59,300 nucleotides of DNA, from contig NZ_JNZY01000054.1 of the NCBI RefSeq assembly GCF_000717655.1, forward strand, positions 1 through 59,300, written 5' to 3'. The notes beneath the pieces are model-generated. The model did not search any database, was not told where the DNA came from, and saw only the letters and a program-made list of their open reading frames with translations. Positions within the stretch are counted from its first letter, which is position 1; every line of letters starts with the position of its first letter. The stretch comes from Streptomyces katrae. GTDB taxonomy: Bacteria > Actinomycetota > Actinomycetes > Streptomycetales > Streptomycetaceae. Below, piece by piece: positions 1-6,178 of this stretch. The position numbers and the translations under genes are program-made.

Positions 1-258
1 GATCGCGGTGGCGCCCAGCTCCTTGGCGATCAGGCCCTCCTGGAGACCGACCAGAGCGGTGGCATGCGTCAGGTTCGGGAAGTACCCGATACGCACCTCC
101 GAGGCCGAGAGCTTCTTGGCGCCGTCCGCGGGGGCGGCGGACGTCTTCGCGTCGTCCTTCTCGGCCTCGGAACCGTAGCCGCAGGCGGTGAGCAGCAGGG
201 GAAGCGCCGCTGTGACGGCGATGGCGCGCAGGGTGGTGAGCGGTCTTGCGGCAGACAC
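1..258 (-). CDS. Sulfonate/nitrate-type ABC transporter substrate-binding lipoprotein, N-terminal part
   Basis: The gene runs off the left edge; only the first 86 codons are present. The GTG start at 258 is preceded by an AAGGA ribosome site. The product begins with a lipoprotein signal peptide ending in LLTAC (Cys26 would be lipidated), then a charged linker, then IGYFPNLTHATALVGLQEG. That last stretch is the first strand and helix of the SsuA/NrtA/TauA family of periplasmic binding proteins, which deliver alkanesulfonates, taurine or nitrate to an ABC importer. Sulfonate is the favoured ligand because an Rrf2-type operator (640-661) and a sulfur leader peptide (519-590) lie upstream on the same strand. 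The ligand itself cannot be read from this fragment. Confidence 0.8.
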   Translation of the reverse strand, partial: MSAARPLTTLRAIAVTAALPLLLTACGYGSEAEKDDAKTSAAPADGAKKLSASEVRIGYFPNLTHATALVGLQEGLIAKELGATAI

Positions 259-428
259 GGAGGTGTCCTTTCACGGGATGGCGTTCAGGGAGATGCGGAG
301 ATGGGCGACGCGAAGCATCGGCACACACGGCACCCGCTCCCGGCCGTCGCCGGCGGGATCGCGGTCGCAGACCGAGGAGCGGAGAGGTGTGGTCGGACGG
401 CCGCGCTGGAAGGCGGGCGGTCAGTGAG

Positions 429-455
429 GTCGGCCGAGGGGCCTGCCCGGCCGAC
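429..455 (-). promoter_or_regulatory. Candidate attenuator hairpin between leader peptide and binding-protein gene
   Basis: A perfect 8-bp stem, GTCGGCCG at 429-436 paired with CGGCCGAC at 448-455, with an 11-nt loop. It lies in the 260-nt leader between the short cysteine peptide and the binding-protein start. Its place fits an attenuation device coupled to leader translation. No U-tract follows and no competing antiterminator was worked out, so the role is inferred. Confidence 0.3.
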
Positions 456-518
456 GGAGAACGAAGTGGGACAGCGTCCAGTGGTGCAGTACGCGCGGCG
501 CCGGCCCGGCGAAGGGTC

Positions 519-590
519 TCAGCAGGGCTGACAGATGGCGCTGGACGTACGGACCAGGTCGATGTGCCGGCGGGACGTCAGAGGCAGCAT
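519..590 (-). CDS. Short sulfur-gene leader peptide (23 aa, RRHIDLVR type)
   Basis: A 24-codon reading frame, ATG at 590 and TGA at 519-521, encoding a 23-residue peptide with the core SRRHIDLVRTSSAIC and ending in QPC. The RRHxDLxRxxSAxC pattern is the one annotated as 'putative leader peptide' ahead of many actinobacterial sulfur-assimilation genes. The two cysteine codons near the end suggest that ribosome pausing at low cysteine charging affects downstream expression. It lies about 50 nt downstream of an Rrf2-type operator and 261 nt upstream of the binding-protein gene, with a hairpin between. The peptide is seen directly; the attenuation mechanism is inference. Confidence 0.75.
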   Translation of the reverse strand: MLPLTSRRHIDLVRTSSAICQPC

Positions 591-639
591 CCGGCTTGCG
601 TGGTGCTCTGTTCGCACGGCCACCCCCCGATCCCTAGTT

Positions 640-661
640 TTCCCACCTGGTTGGTAGGCAT
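640..661 (-). promoter_or_regulatory. Rrf2-type sulfur operator, copy 1
   Basis: An imperfect inverted repeat of the form TTCCCA-N9-TAGGCAT. It matches copies at 2681 and 2937 at the same spacing. It sits upstream of the leader peptide and binding-protein gene on the minus strand. A possible minus-strand promoter (TTGGGG, 18 nt, AAGATG) ends right beside it, so bound protein would block transcription. The palindrome resembles the CymR-type box of Rrf2 regulators, and an Rrf2 gene lies next door. Confidence 0.6.
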
Positions 662-750
662 CTTGGCAGAGGCGGACACCCGCCCCAAGAGGCTGACCGC
701 ATGGTGGACGTCAAGATCTCGCGATGTGAGAAAGTGCAGGTGGGGGGAGG

Positions 751-1209
751 TCAGGGGTTGGTCCAGGCCCCGGGGGTATCGGTCAGCGCCGATACGTCAG
801 AGGGCAGATCGGACGACGCGACGTCGGCGAGCGTCACGCCGTCGAGGATCTCGCGCACGTTGGCCCGCAGTGCGATCCACAGGGGGAGCAGCGACTCGGC
901 GGGGCCGGTGTAGGACAGGTCCGGCGGGCGGACTCCGCGCACCGAGACGAGCGGTCCGTCCACGACGCGGATCACATCCGCGATGCTGATGGACTGGGCG
1001 GGCTTCGCCAGCCGGTAGCCACCGTTGCCGCCGCGCTGGCTGAGCACGAGTCCGCCTCGGCGCATGTCGTTCAGGATGCCCTCGAGGAACTTGTGCGGGA
1101 TGTCCTGGGCATCGGCGATGGCTTCGGCTTTCACCGGCCCGTCATCCTGTGCCGCGGCAAGCTGCAGTGCGGCACGTACCGCGTAGTCCGCCCTGGCTGA
1201 GATCCGCAT
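751..1209 (-). CDS. Rrf2 family transcriptional regulator, cysteine-free (CymR-like)
   Basis: A small winged-helix regulator that begins MRISARADYAVRA, the usual Rrf2 N-terminus. The DNA-binding part covers residues 1-80, including GGNGGYRLAKP, the typical wing. There is no cysteine anywhere, so it cannot bind the iron-sulfur cluster used by IscR or NsrR. That places it with CymR-like members, which sense cysteine status through partner enzymes or metabolites. An in-frame ATG at 1227 would add six residues. The ATG at 1209 is preferred because it matches family starts, and GGATAAT six bases upstream could make the transcript leaderless. The three matching operators at 640, 2681 and 2937 make it the likely local sulfur repressor. 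Confidence 0.88.
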   Translation of the reverse strand: MRISARADYAVRAALQLAAAQDDGPVKAEAIADAQDIPHKFLEGILNDMRRGGLVLSQRGGNGGYRLAKPAQSISIADVIRVVDGPLVSVRGVRPPDLSYTGPAESLLPLWIALRANVREILDGVTLADVASSDLPSDVSALTDTPGAWTNP

Positions 1210-1338
1210 AGGGCCATTATCCGGCATGGATTCGGCCGCCGTCGGTCGCGGGTGGTCGCAGGCTGCCGGCCGGGCGGCCGCACCCGGCAGCCGGGGGAAC
1301 AGGTCGCGGATCCGCGTCCTGGAACGGTGCCCTGCGGG

Positions 1339-2550
1339 TCAGTGGAAGGCCGCCGCCACCGCGCGGTGGGAGCCGTTGAGGTAGTGCTCGCCGATGGAGC
1401 GCAGGCGGTGAGCGACCGGGCGGTGGGCCGTCAGGACGCGGGCGTTGCGCCAGAACCGGTCCAGACCGGGGGCATCGGCGAGTTCCAGCACCCGGGCGGT
1501 GATGTGCAGGGTGGCCTTCGACATCACGGCCTCGGCCGTGGCGACCAGGGCGGCGACGCCCGCGGGTACCTCGGCATCGAGCTGCGCACCGGCGGCCAGG
1601 GCCTGCGCCATCACCTCCGTCGCCCGGTCGGCCACGGCGGTGGCCGTCTGGGCGGCAGAGGCGAGTTCCCCGTACGTCAGGAAGAGGTCCGGGTCCTCAC
1701 CGGGCAGCCGGTGCGCGCGGCCGCCCCTGCTGAGGTCTCGTGCTTCCGTGAGGGCGCCCTCGGCGATGCCGAGGCCTACGTGGCACAGGGCGAGCCGGAG
1801 CGCCGGCTCCGCGAGCGCGGTGAAGGGCGCTGTCGACTCCTCGTCGTGCGGCCGGCGGCCCAGCACCTGCTCCGGTGTGATGGTGACCCTGTCCAGGACG
1901 ACCTCGCCGGCGCCGGCGACCCGCTGTCCGAGGCGATCGTGGGCGGATTCGACGGTCACGCCCGGTGTGCCGGGTGGGATCCGTAGGACCAGGACGTCAC
2001 CGGTCGTGGCGCAGACGGCGTCCACCACGATCTGGTCGGCTGCGGCCACCGCCGTGTCCACGGACCGGCGCCCGTTCAGCAGGTAGCCGGCGGCGCGCGG
2101 TCTCAGCGTGAGGTCCGGTCCCTCGGTGTCGCCGCCCGGTGCGGGAGTGCGGACCGCCCCGGTCCACAGCCACCGCTCGCGCACCGACTCCTCTTCGAGG
2201 GCGGTCGCGTGCGCGTGACTCGCGTAGAAGCGTCCGCTCCAGGTGTGTACGTAGTGGCGCGCGAGTACGTCGCCGACAGAGCTGTCCGCTGCGGCGACCT
2301 CCCGTATGACGGCGCATCCGGTACGCCAGTCCGCCCCGCGGCCGGGTCCGGGCGGGGTGAGGGCCGCCGGCAGGCCGGCCTCGCGCAGCCGGGCGGTCTC
2401 GTCGGTCGGCGGCTTGCCGGCCTGATCGCGGGCGATGGCGTCCGCGGCGAGGTCGTCCGCCACATCGCGGGCGGTACGCAGGAGCGCGTGGCGCCGCTCG
2501 TCGGTGGATCGGTGGCCGGTGGGGCTGGGTGTCCTCCGCATGGGCGTCAC
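1339..2550 (-). CDS. Acyl-CoA dehydrogenase-fold flavin monooxygenase, SfnB/DszC-like sulfur acquisition oxidoreductase
   Basis: A 403-residue protein of the acyl-CoA dehydrogenase fold. The helical N-terminal domain covers about residues 20-130, the beta domain 130-235 and the C-terminal four-helix flavin domain 240-403. The ending TAHRPVAHRLRSIGEHYLNG resembles SfnB and the dibenzothiophene monooxygenase DszC rather than true fatty-acid dehydrogenases. It would use reduced flavin and oxygen to oxidise a sulfone or organosulfur compound and release sulfite. GTG at 2550 is taken as the start and overlaps the stop of a 25-codon upstream frame by GTGA. An in-frame ATG lies at 2541. An Rrf2-type operator at 2681 supports sulfur control. 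The exact substrate is unknown. Confidence 0.82.
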   Translation of the reverse strand: MTPMRRTPSPTGHRSTDERRHALLRTARDVADDLAADAIARDQAGKPPTDETARLREAGLPAALTPPGPGRGADWRTGCAVIREVAAADSSVGDVLARHYVHTWSGRFYASHAHATALEEESVRERWLWTGAVRTPAPGGDTEGPDLTLRPRAAGYLLNGRRSVDTAVAAADQIVVDAVCATTGDVLVLRIPPGTPGVTVESAHDRLGQRVAGAGEVVLDRVTITPEQVLGRRPHDEESTAPFTALAEPALRLALCHVGLGIAEGALTEARDLSRGGRAHRLPGEDPDLFLTYGELASAAQTATAVADRATEVMAQALAAGAQLDAEVPAGVAALVATAEAVMSKATLHITARVLELADAPGLDRFWRNARVLTAHRPVAHRLRSIGEHYLNGSHRAVAAAFH

Positions 2551-2624
2551 CGGCAGGCCCCGGTGCCGCTGTGTGGCGCGGGGGCTGGGCGGACAGTGGT
2601 GCCGCAGGGGCTGGCGGTGGTCAT
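2547..2624 (-). CDS. Possible 25-aa cysteine-containing upstream peptide
   Basis: ATG at 2624 opens a 25-codon frame with cysteines at positions 7 and 24 that ends in ACR. Its TGA overlaps the GTG start of the flavin monooxygenase as GTGA, so the two frames would be translationally coupled. It lacks the RRHxDLxR core of the two clear leader peptides in this window. It could be a divergent cysteine-sensing leader or chance coding; no independent evidence of translation is visible. Confidence 0.35.
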   Translation of the reverse strand: MTTASPCGTTVRPAPAPHSGTGACR

Positions 2625-2680
2625 GTCGGCTGCTCCGGAACGTTGTTGGGTGGCATCGGCCGGTCGCCGAATCCCCACCT

Positions 2681-2702
2681 TTCCCATCGGATTGATAGGG
2701 AT
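2681..2702 (-). promoter_or_regulatory. Rrf2-type sulfur operator, copy 2
   Basis: TTCCCA-N9-TAGGGAT, with arms CCCATC and GATAGGG around a short centre. On the minus strand a possible promoter, TTGCCC then 17 nt then AAGTAT, ends beside it. It lies upstream of the SfnB/DszC-like gene. About 120 bp around it align with the sequence around copy 1, including a shared gaccgcat-tggac stretch and a downstream gatctcg-gatg stretch. The two promoters therefore appear duplicated. Confidence 0.65.
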
Positions 2703-2936
2703 ACTTGCCCGAAGCGGCCTTCCGGGCAAGGGTGTGACCGCATCGTGGACAATTCGATCTCGGGATGAAAGATGCTGCAGGTCAGGAGCCGGCTTGTGGG
2801 GTTGGGTGCAGCCGGATCCTCTGTCAGGGGGTGCGTGCACCCTGGGGGTTCGCCCGAGGCGATGCCTGTCGGCGAGCCTTCGCCGAGGCGGAGATCCGCT
2901 GTGCCGGCGGGGGTGGGCAGGCCCTTCACCGGAGGT

Positions 2937-2958
2937 TTCCTATGTAACCAGTAGGGAA
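2937..2958 (+). promoter_or_regulatory. Rrf2-type sulfur operator, copy 3
   Basis: TTCCTA-N9-TAGGGAA, the most symmetric of the three copies. It is 40 nt upstream of the plus-strand leader peptide. A TTGACG -35-like element starts four bases after it (2962-2967), with CACGAT 18 nt further on. Binding here would cover the promoter. The spacing to the ATG at 2998 would make the leader mRNA nearly leaderless. Confidence 0.65.
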
Positions 2959-2997
2959 GTATTGACGTGTGCCCGTCGCGCACTTCACGATGTGGCC

Positions 2998-3081
2998 ATG
3001 TCCCCGTCGCAGCCGTTGCTCGTACGCCGCAGGCACGTTGACTTCCGTCTCGTCGCCAGCGCCATCTGCCGCCCCGTTTAG
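2998..3081 (+). CDS. Short sulfur-gene leader peptide (27 aa, RRHVDFRLV type)
   Basis: A 28-codon frame, ATG at 2998 and TAG at 3079, whose product contains LVRRRHVDFRLVASAIC followed by RPV. It shares the RRHxD core and SAIC ending with the leader at 519-590 on the other strand. It sits 40 nt downstream of an Rrf2-type operator. The next gene, 219 nt downstream, is a winged-helix regulator rather than a transporter or enzyme, which is unusual. A compact GGCGCG/CGCGCC hairpin at 3191-3205 lies between them. Confidence 0.75.
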   Translation: MSPSQPLLVRRRHVDFRLVASAICRPV

Positions 3082-3300
3082 GGCTTTACGACAGGGCATT
3101 TCCTCGACGCGCGCCGGTGTGCCGGCTGCCGCTGCTCTCTGTGCTCCGCGCTTTTCGTGACCCCGGCCCTTGAGCCGTACGGGTCCGCCCGGCGCGCGAC
3201 GCGCCGACCCTCCCGGTTGGCTCCGGCGCGGACCCCATGCCCTGACGTGCCCGAACATCCGGCATCCGTACCTCGATCCGCGCAGCCGAAGGGGCTCACC

Positions 3301-3852
3301 GTGACCACCGCAATTCCCGCATCCGCCCTCCGCCGTTCCCCGGCCCCGCGCCTCCAGCTGGTCGGCGACCGTCCGCTCGGTGTCCTCGCCGACGGGAGCC
3401 ATGGCGGCCGCGTCGGATACCTCGTGTTCCTGCCGGCGGACGTCGACCCGGTGGCGCTGATGAAGGCGCACGGCATACGCCCGGAGATCCGTTCCCTCGA
3501 GCCCGGGACGCTTCCGGCTCCCGAGCCGGAACCGGCCCCGGACCCCGACGCCGTTCAGCTCGACGATGCCATCCGGGTCGACCGGGCGCGTCGGCTGGTC
3601 GAGGTCGACGGCCGCGAAGTGGAGCTCACCTACCTGGAGTTCGACCTCCTGGCCCACCTTGTGTCCCATCCGTACACGGTCCACACGCGTGACGCCCTCA
3701 TCTCGGGCATCTGGGGTTATGGGCACATCGGCGACGGCCGTACGGTCGACGTCCACGTGGCCCGACTGCGCCGCAAGCTCGGCCCCGCCTACCGGGACCG
3801 CATCTCCACCGTGCGCCGCGTCGGCTACAAGTACGTTCCCGAGCACCCGTAG
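3301..3852 (+). CDS. Orphan OmpR/PhoB-type winged-helix regulator without receiver domain
   Basis: A 183-residue protein. The N-terminal 85 residues are unassigned and end in a proline-glutamate rich linker. Residues about 90-180 form a typical Trans_reg_C winged helix, with ELTYLEFDLLAHLVSHP at the start, TVDVHVARLRRKLG as recognition helix, and STVRRVGYKYVP as wing. There is no phospho-acceptor receiver, so it is not a standard response regulator. GTG at 3301 is chosen because AAGGGG lies six bases upstream and because longer in-frame extensions upstream lack a ribosome site. The operator and cysteine leader upstream suggest production under sulfur or cysteine control. Its targets are unknown; neighbouring sulfur genes are the natural guess. 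Confidence 0.75.
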   Translation: MTTAIPASALRRSPAPRLQLVGDRPLGVLADGSHGGRVGYLVFLPADVDPVALMKAHGIRPEIRSLEPGTLPAPEPEPAPDPDAVQLDDAIRVDRARRLVEVDGREVELTYLEFDLLAHLVSHPYTVHTRDALISGIWGYGHIGDGRTVDVHVARLRRKLGPAYRDRISTVRRVGYKYVPEHP

Positions 3853-3866
3853 CCCCCGGGGCCGGC

Positions 3867-3883
3867 CAGGGGTGGAACCCCTG
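3867..3883. terminator. Hairpin between convergent genes
   Basis: CAGGGGT and ACCCCTG form a 7-bp stem with a 3-nt loop just after the winged-helix gene and before the stop of the convergent XRE gene. It may end both transcripts. Confidence 0.4.
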
Positions 3884-3904
3884 CCGCCACCGGCGGTGGG
3901 TTCC

Positions 3905-4474
3905 TCAGGCGTTCGCGATGACCAGCAGGGTGCGGGCGGCGGCCGGGCCCGCCAGGCGGCAGCGGTGGGGGACTTCACCCCGGTGGTGGGCGCTCTGGCC
4001 GGCGCGCAGGGCCAGCGGTTCCTCGCCCTCGACCTCGAGGACGATCTCGCCCTCCAGTACGTAGAGGAAGTCCTCGCCGGGGTGCTCGAACCAGCCGCGC
4101 TCGCCCTGGCCGGGCTCGAAATGGTGCTCGTAGGCCTCCATCAGCGCGCTGCGCCCGCCGGGGATGAGGACCCGGGCGATCTGCCCGGCGGCCTCGCTGA
4201 CGCGGATCACCTGCGGGTCGCTCTCGTGGCTGACCGCACCCGGCCGGGCGGGCGGTCGCAGGAAGGTCCCCGGGGTGACGTCCAGCGCCTCCGCGATCCG
4301 GTAGATCGAGCTGAGACTGGGGGTGGCGAGGCCGCGTTCGAGCTGGCTGAGGAACGGCTGGGAGAGGCCGGAGAGCGTGGCGAGGACGGCCATGGAGACG
4401 CCGCGCTGTTTGCGGCAGCTCCGGATCACCCGTCCGACCTCGATCGCCTCGGGCGTGGGTTCAGGTCGAGACAC
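3905..4474 (-). CDS. XRE family regulator with cupin sensor domain
   Basis: A 189-residue regulator. The helix-turn-helix covers residues 12-66 (VLATLSGLSQPFLSQLERG), and the small beta-barrel cupin_2 domain covers about 110-185 (HPGEDFLYVLEGEIVLEVEG, then AHHRGEVPHRCRLAG). Proteins of this build usually repress an adjacent catabolic or transport operon and bind its substrate in the cupin. The start is the GTG at 4474. It faces the ABC transporter/arylsulfotransferase operon, and the intergenic region holds a 31-bp near-perfect palindrome, so it probably controls that operon and itself. Confidence 0.88.
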   Translation of the reverse strand: MSRPEPTPEAIEVGRVIRSCRKQRGVSMAVLATLSGLSQPFLSQLERGLATPSLSSIYRIAEALDVTPGTFLRPPARPGAVSHESDPQVIRVSEAAGQIARVLIPGGRSALMEAYEHHFEPGQGERGWFEHPGEDFLYVLEGEIVLEVEGEEPLALRAGQSAHHRGEVPHRCRLAGPAAARTLLVIANA

Positions 4475-4550
4475 GCACGTGAACGTACCTCATCACCGAT
4501 CAAGTACCGGGGGCCCCGGCGAGGTTTCGTGCTGCCGCAACACTCCCGTC

Positions 4551-4581
4551 ATAAGCGTGGTCAATTATTGACCTCACTTAT
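4551..4581. promoter_or_regulatory. 31-bp palindromic operator between XRE-cupin gene and ABC operon
   Basis: ATAAG-N3-GGTCAAT-T-ATTGACC-N3-CTTAT: both inner 7-base and outer 5-base arms are perfect complements around a single central T. It is AT-rich in otherwise GC-rich surroundings, 30 nt upstream of the permease start and 77 nt upstream of the regulator start. An included TTGACC could be a -35 element. This is the expected binding site of the neighbouring XRE-cupin protein. Confidence 0.7.
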
Positions 4582-4610
4582 CGACGAGGAACCGAACGAG
4601 GAGCCGCCCC

Positions 4611-5390
4611 GTGCACGCCACCCCCTCACCGCCCGGCCGCAGCATCGGCCGGCTCGGCCCGGCCCTGGGCGCGGCAGGCGCCGTACTCGCGCTGTGGAGC
4701 CTGATCGCCGGGTCCGGTTCGGTGGCCCCGGGGCTGATGCCCACGCCCGGTGAGACCGCGGCCGCGCTCGCGGACAGCGCCCGCAGCGGCATCCTGGCCG
4801 CTGATCTCGGCGCCAGCCTGGCCCGCGCAGGGCAGGGTTTCGTGCTCGGCGCCCTCGTGGGCAGCGCGCTGGGCTTCGCCACCGGCTATCTGCCGAGGCT
4901 GTCCGCCGCCGTCACCCCGGTGATCTCCTTCCTGCGCCCGATCCCGGCCATCGCGCTGGTGCCGCTCGCGACCGCCTGGTTCGGTATCGGGGAGACCGCC
5001 AAGCGCCTGCTCATCGCGTACGCCGTGCTGCTCGCCGTCTGGCTGTACGTACACGACGGGGTGTCCCGGGTCCCGGCGTCCCATCTGCGGGCGGCCCGGT
5101 CGCTGGGGGCGCCGCTGCACCGGCGGTTCACCGAGGTGCTGCTGCCCGCCGCCGCGCCCGCACTGCTCGCCGCGTTGCGGTACGGGGCCTCGGTGGCGCT
5201 GCTCGCCCTGGTGGCGGCGGAACTGGGCGGCGCGGACAGCGGGTTGGCATACCGGCTCCAGGTGGACGGCCAGTTCCTGCGCGTGGACCGGATGTTCGCG
5301 GGGCTGCTCGTGCTCGGGCTGCTCGGCGTGGCCGTCGATATCGTACTGGCCGCGGTCGGTCGCCGGTTCGTGCACTGGAGCGACTCATGA
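4611..5390 (+). CDS. ABC transporter permease, SsuC/TauC/NrtB family
   Basis: A 259-residue inner-membrane permease with about six transmembrane helices. The region around residue 160 (SRVPASHLRAARSLGAPLHR) is the EAA loop that contacts the ATPase. The GTG start follows a GAGGAG site. It is the first gene of an operon with the ATPase (ATGA overlap), the binding lipoprotein and an arylsulfotransferase. The family imports nitrate, sulfonates or taurine; the operon context points to a sulfur ester or sulfonate. Confidence 0.9.
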   Translation: MHATPSPPGRSIGRLGPALGAAGAVLALWSLIAGSGSVAPGLMPTPGETAAALADSARSGILAADLGASLARAGQGFVLGALVGSALGFATGYLPRLSAAVTPVISFLRPIPAIALVPLATAWFGIGETAKRLLIAYAVLLAVWLYVHDGVSRVPASHLRAARSLGAPLHRRFTEVLLPAAAPALLAALRYGASVALLALVAAELGGADSGLAYRLQVDGQFLRVDRMFAGLLVLGLLGVAVDIVLAAVGRRFVHWSDS

Positions 5391-6103
5391 GCCTGGGGGT
5401 ACGACTGGAGGGCCTGTCGGTCCACTACGGGGCTGCCCCGGTGCTGGAGCGCACGGATCTGGAGCTCCCGGCGGGCTCGTTCACGGCGCTGCTGGGGGCC
5501 AGCGGGTGCGGCAAGTCCACGGTTCTCAACCTGGTGGCCGGGTTCGTGCGGCCCACCCAAGGGCGAGTGACGGCGGGTTCCGCTCAGGTGGGCGGGCCGG
5601 GCCCGGAGCGGGGCGTGGTCTTCCAGCACTACGCGCTGTTCCCGTGGCGCACCGCCCGCGGCAACGTCGAATTCGCGCTCAAGCGGCTCGGCCTGCCGCG
5701 TCCGGAGCGCCGCCGGCGCGCCCTCGCGGCACTGGCCGAGGTAGGGCTGGCGGACGGTGCCGAGAAGTACCCGGCTCAGCTGTCCGGTGGCATGCAGCAG
5801 CGCGTGGCACTGGCCCGCGCCTTGGCCGCCGAGCCCGAAGTGCTGGTGATGGACGAGCCGTTCGGAGCCCTGGACGCGCTGACCCGGACCCGGATGCAGA
5901 CCCTGCTGCGGGAGCTGTGGCAGCGCCGCGGAACCACCGTGCTGTTCGTCACGCACGACATCGACGAGGCACTGGCCCTCGCCGAACGGGTCGTCGTCCT
6001 CGGCGGGACACCCGGGCGTGTGCTGGCCGACCACACCGTGCCCGCCGGGCCACCCGACCCGGTCCTGCGCGCGCTGATCTCACGTCACCTCGGCTCCGAC
6101 TGA
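5387..6103 (+). CDS. ABC transporter ATP-binding protein, SsuB/TauB/NrtC family
   Basis: A 238-residue cytoplasmic ATPase that powers the importer. Walker A is GASGCGKST (near residues 37-45), the Q-loop lies in VVFQHYALFPW, the signature is LSGGMQQR, Walker B is VLVMDEPFGALD, and the switch histidine is in VTHDIDEAL. The ATG overlaps the permease stop by four bases, indicating translational coupling. Confidence 0.92.
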   Translation: MSLGVRLEGLSVHYGAAPVLERTDLELPAGSFTALLGASGCGKSTVLNLVAGFVRPTQGRVTAGSAQVGGPGPERGVVFQHYALFPWRTARGNVEFALKRLGLPRPERRRRALAALAEVGLADGAEKYPAQLSGGMQQRVALARALAAEPEVLVMDEPFGALDALTRTRMQTLLRELWQRRGTTVLFVTHDIDEALALAERVVVLGGTPGRVLADHTVPAGPPDPVLRALISRHLGSD

Positions 6104-6178
6104 AGCCTTCCCGATTCCCTCGCCCATCCCCACCCCACCCCCCCACCCCCACTGTCGTCCCCGGAAGGACTCCCACCC

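Noticed and set aside
751..1209. IscR or NsrR identity for the Rrf2 protein
   Set aside because: No cysteine residues are present, so an Fe-S cluster cannot be bound in the usual way.
2703..2936. Frames of about 60 codons between operators 2 and 3
   Set aside because: No ribosome sites, no motif, and they cross the divergent promoter region.
259..3300. SAM-type riboswitch in the sulfur leaders
   Set aside because: I looked for the conserved SAM-I/SAM-IV cores on both strands and saw none. Short leader peptides and operators explain the leaders better.
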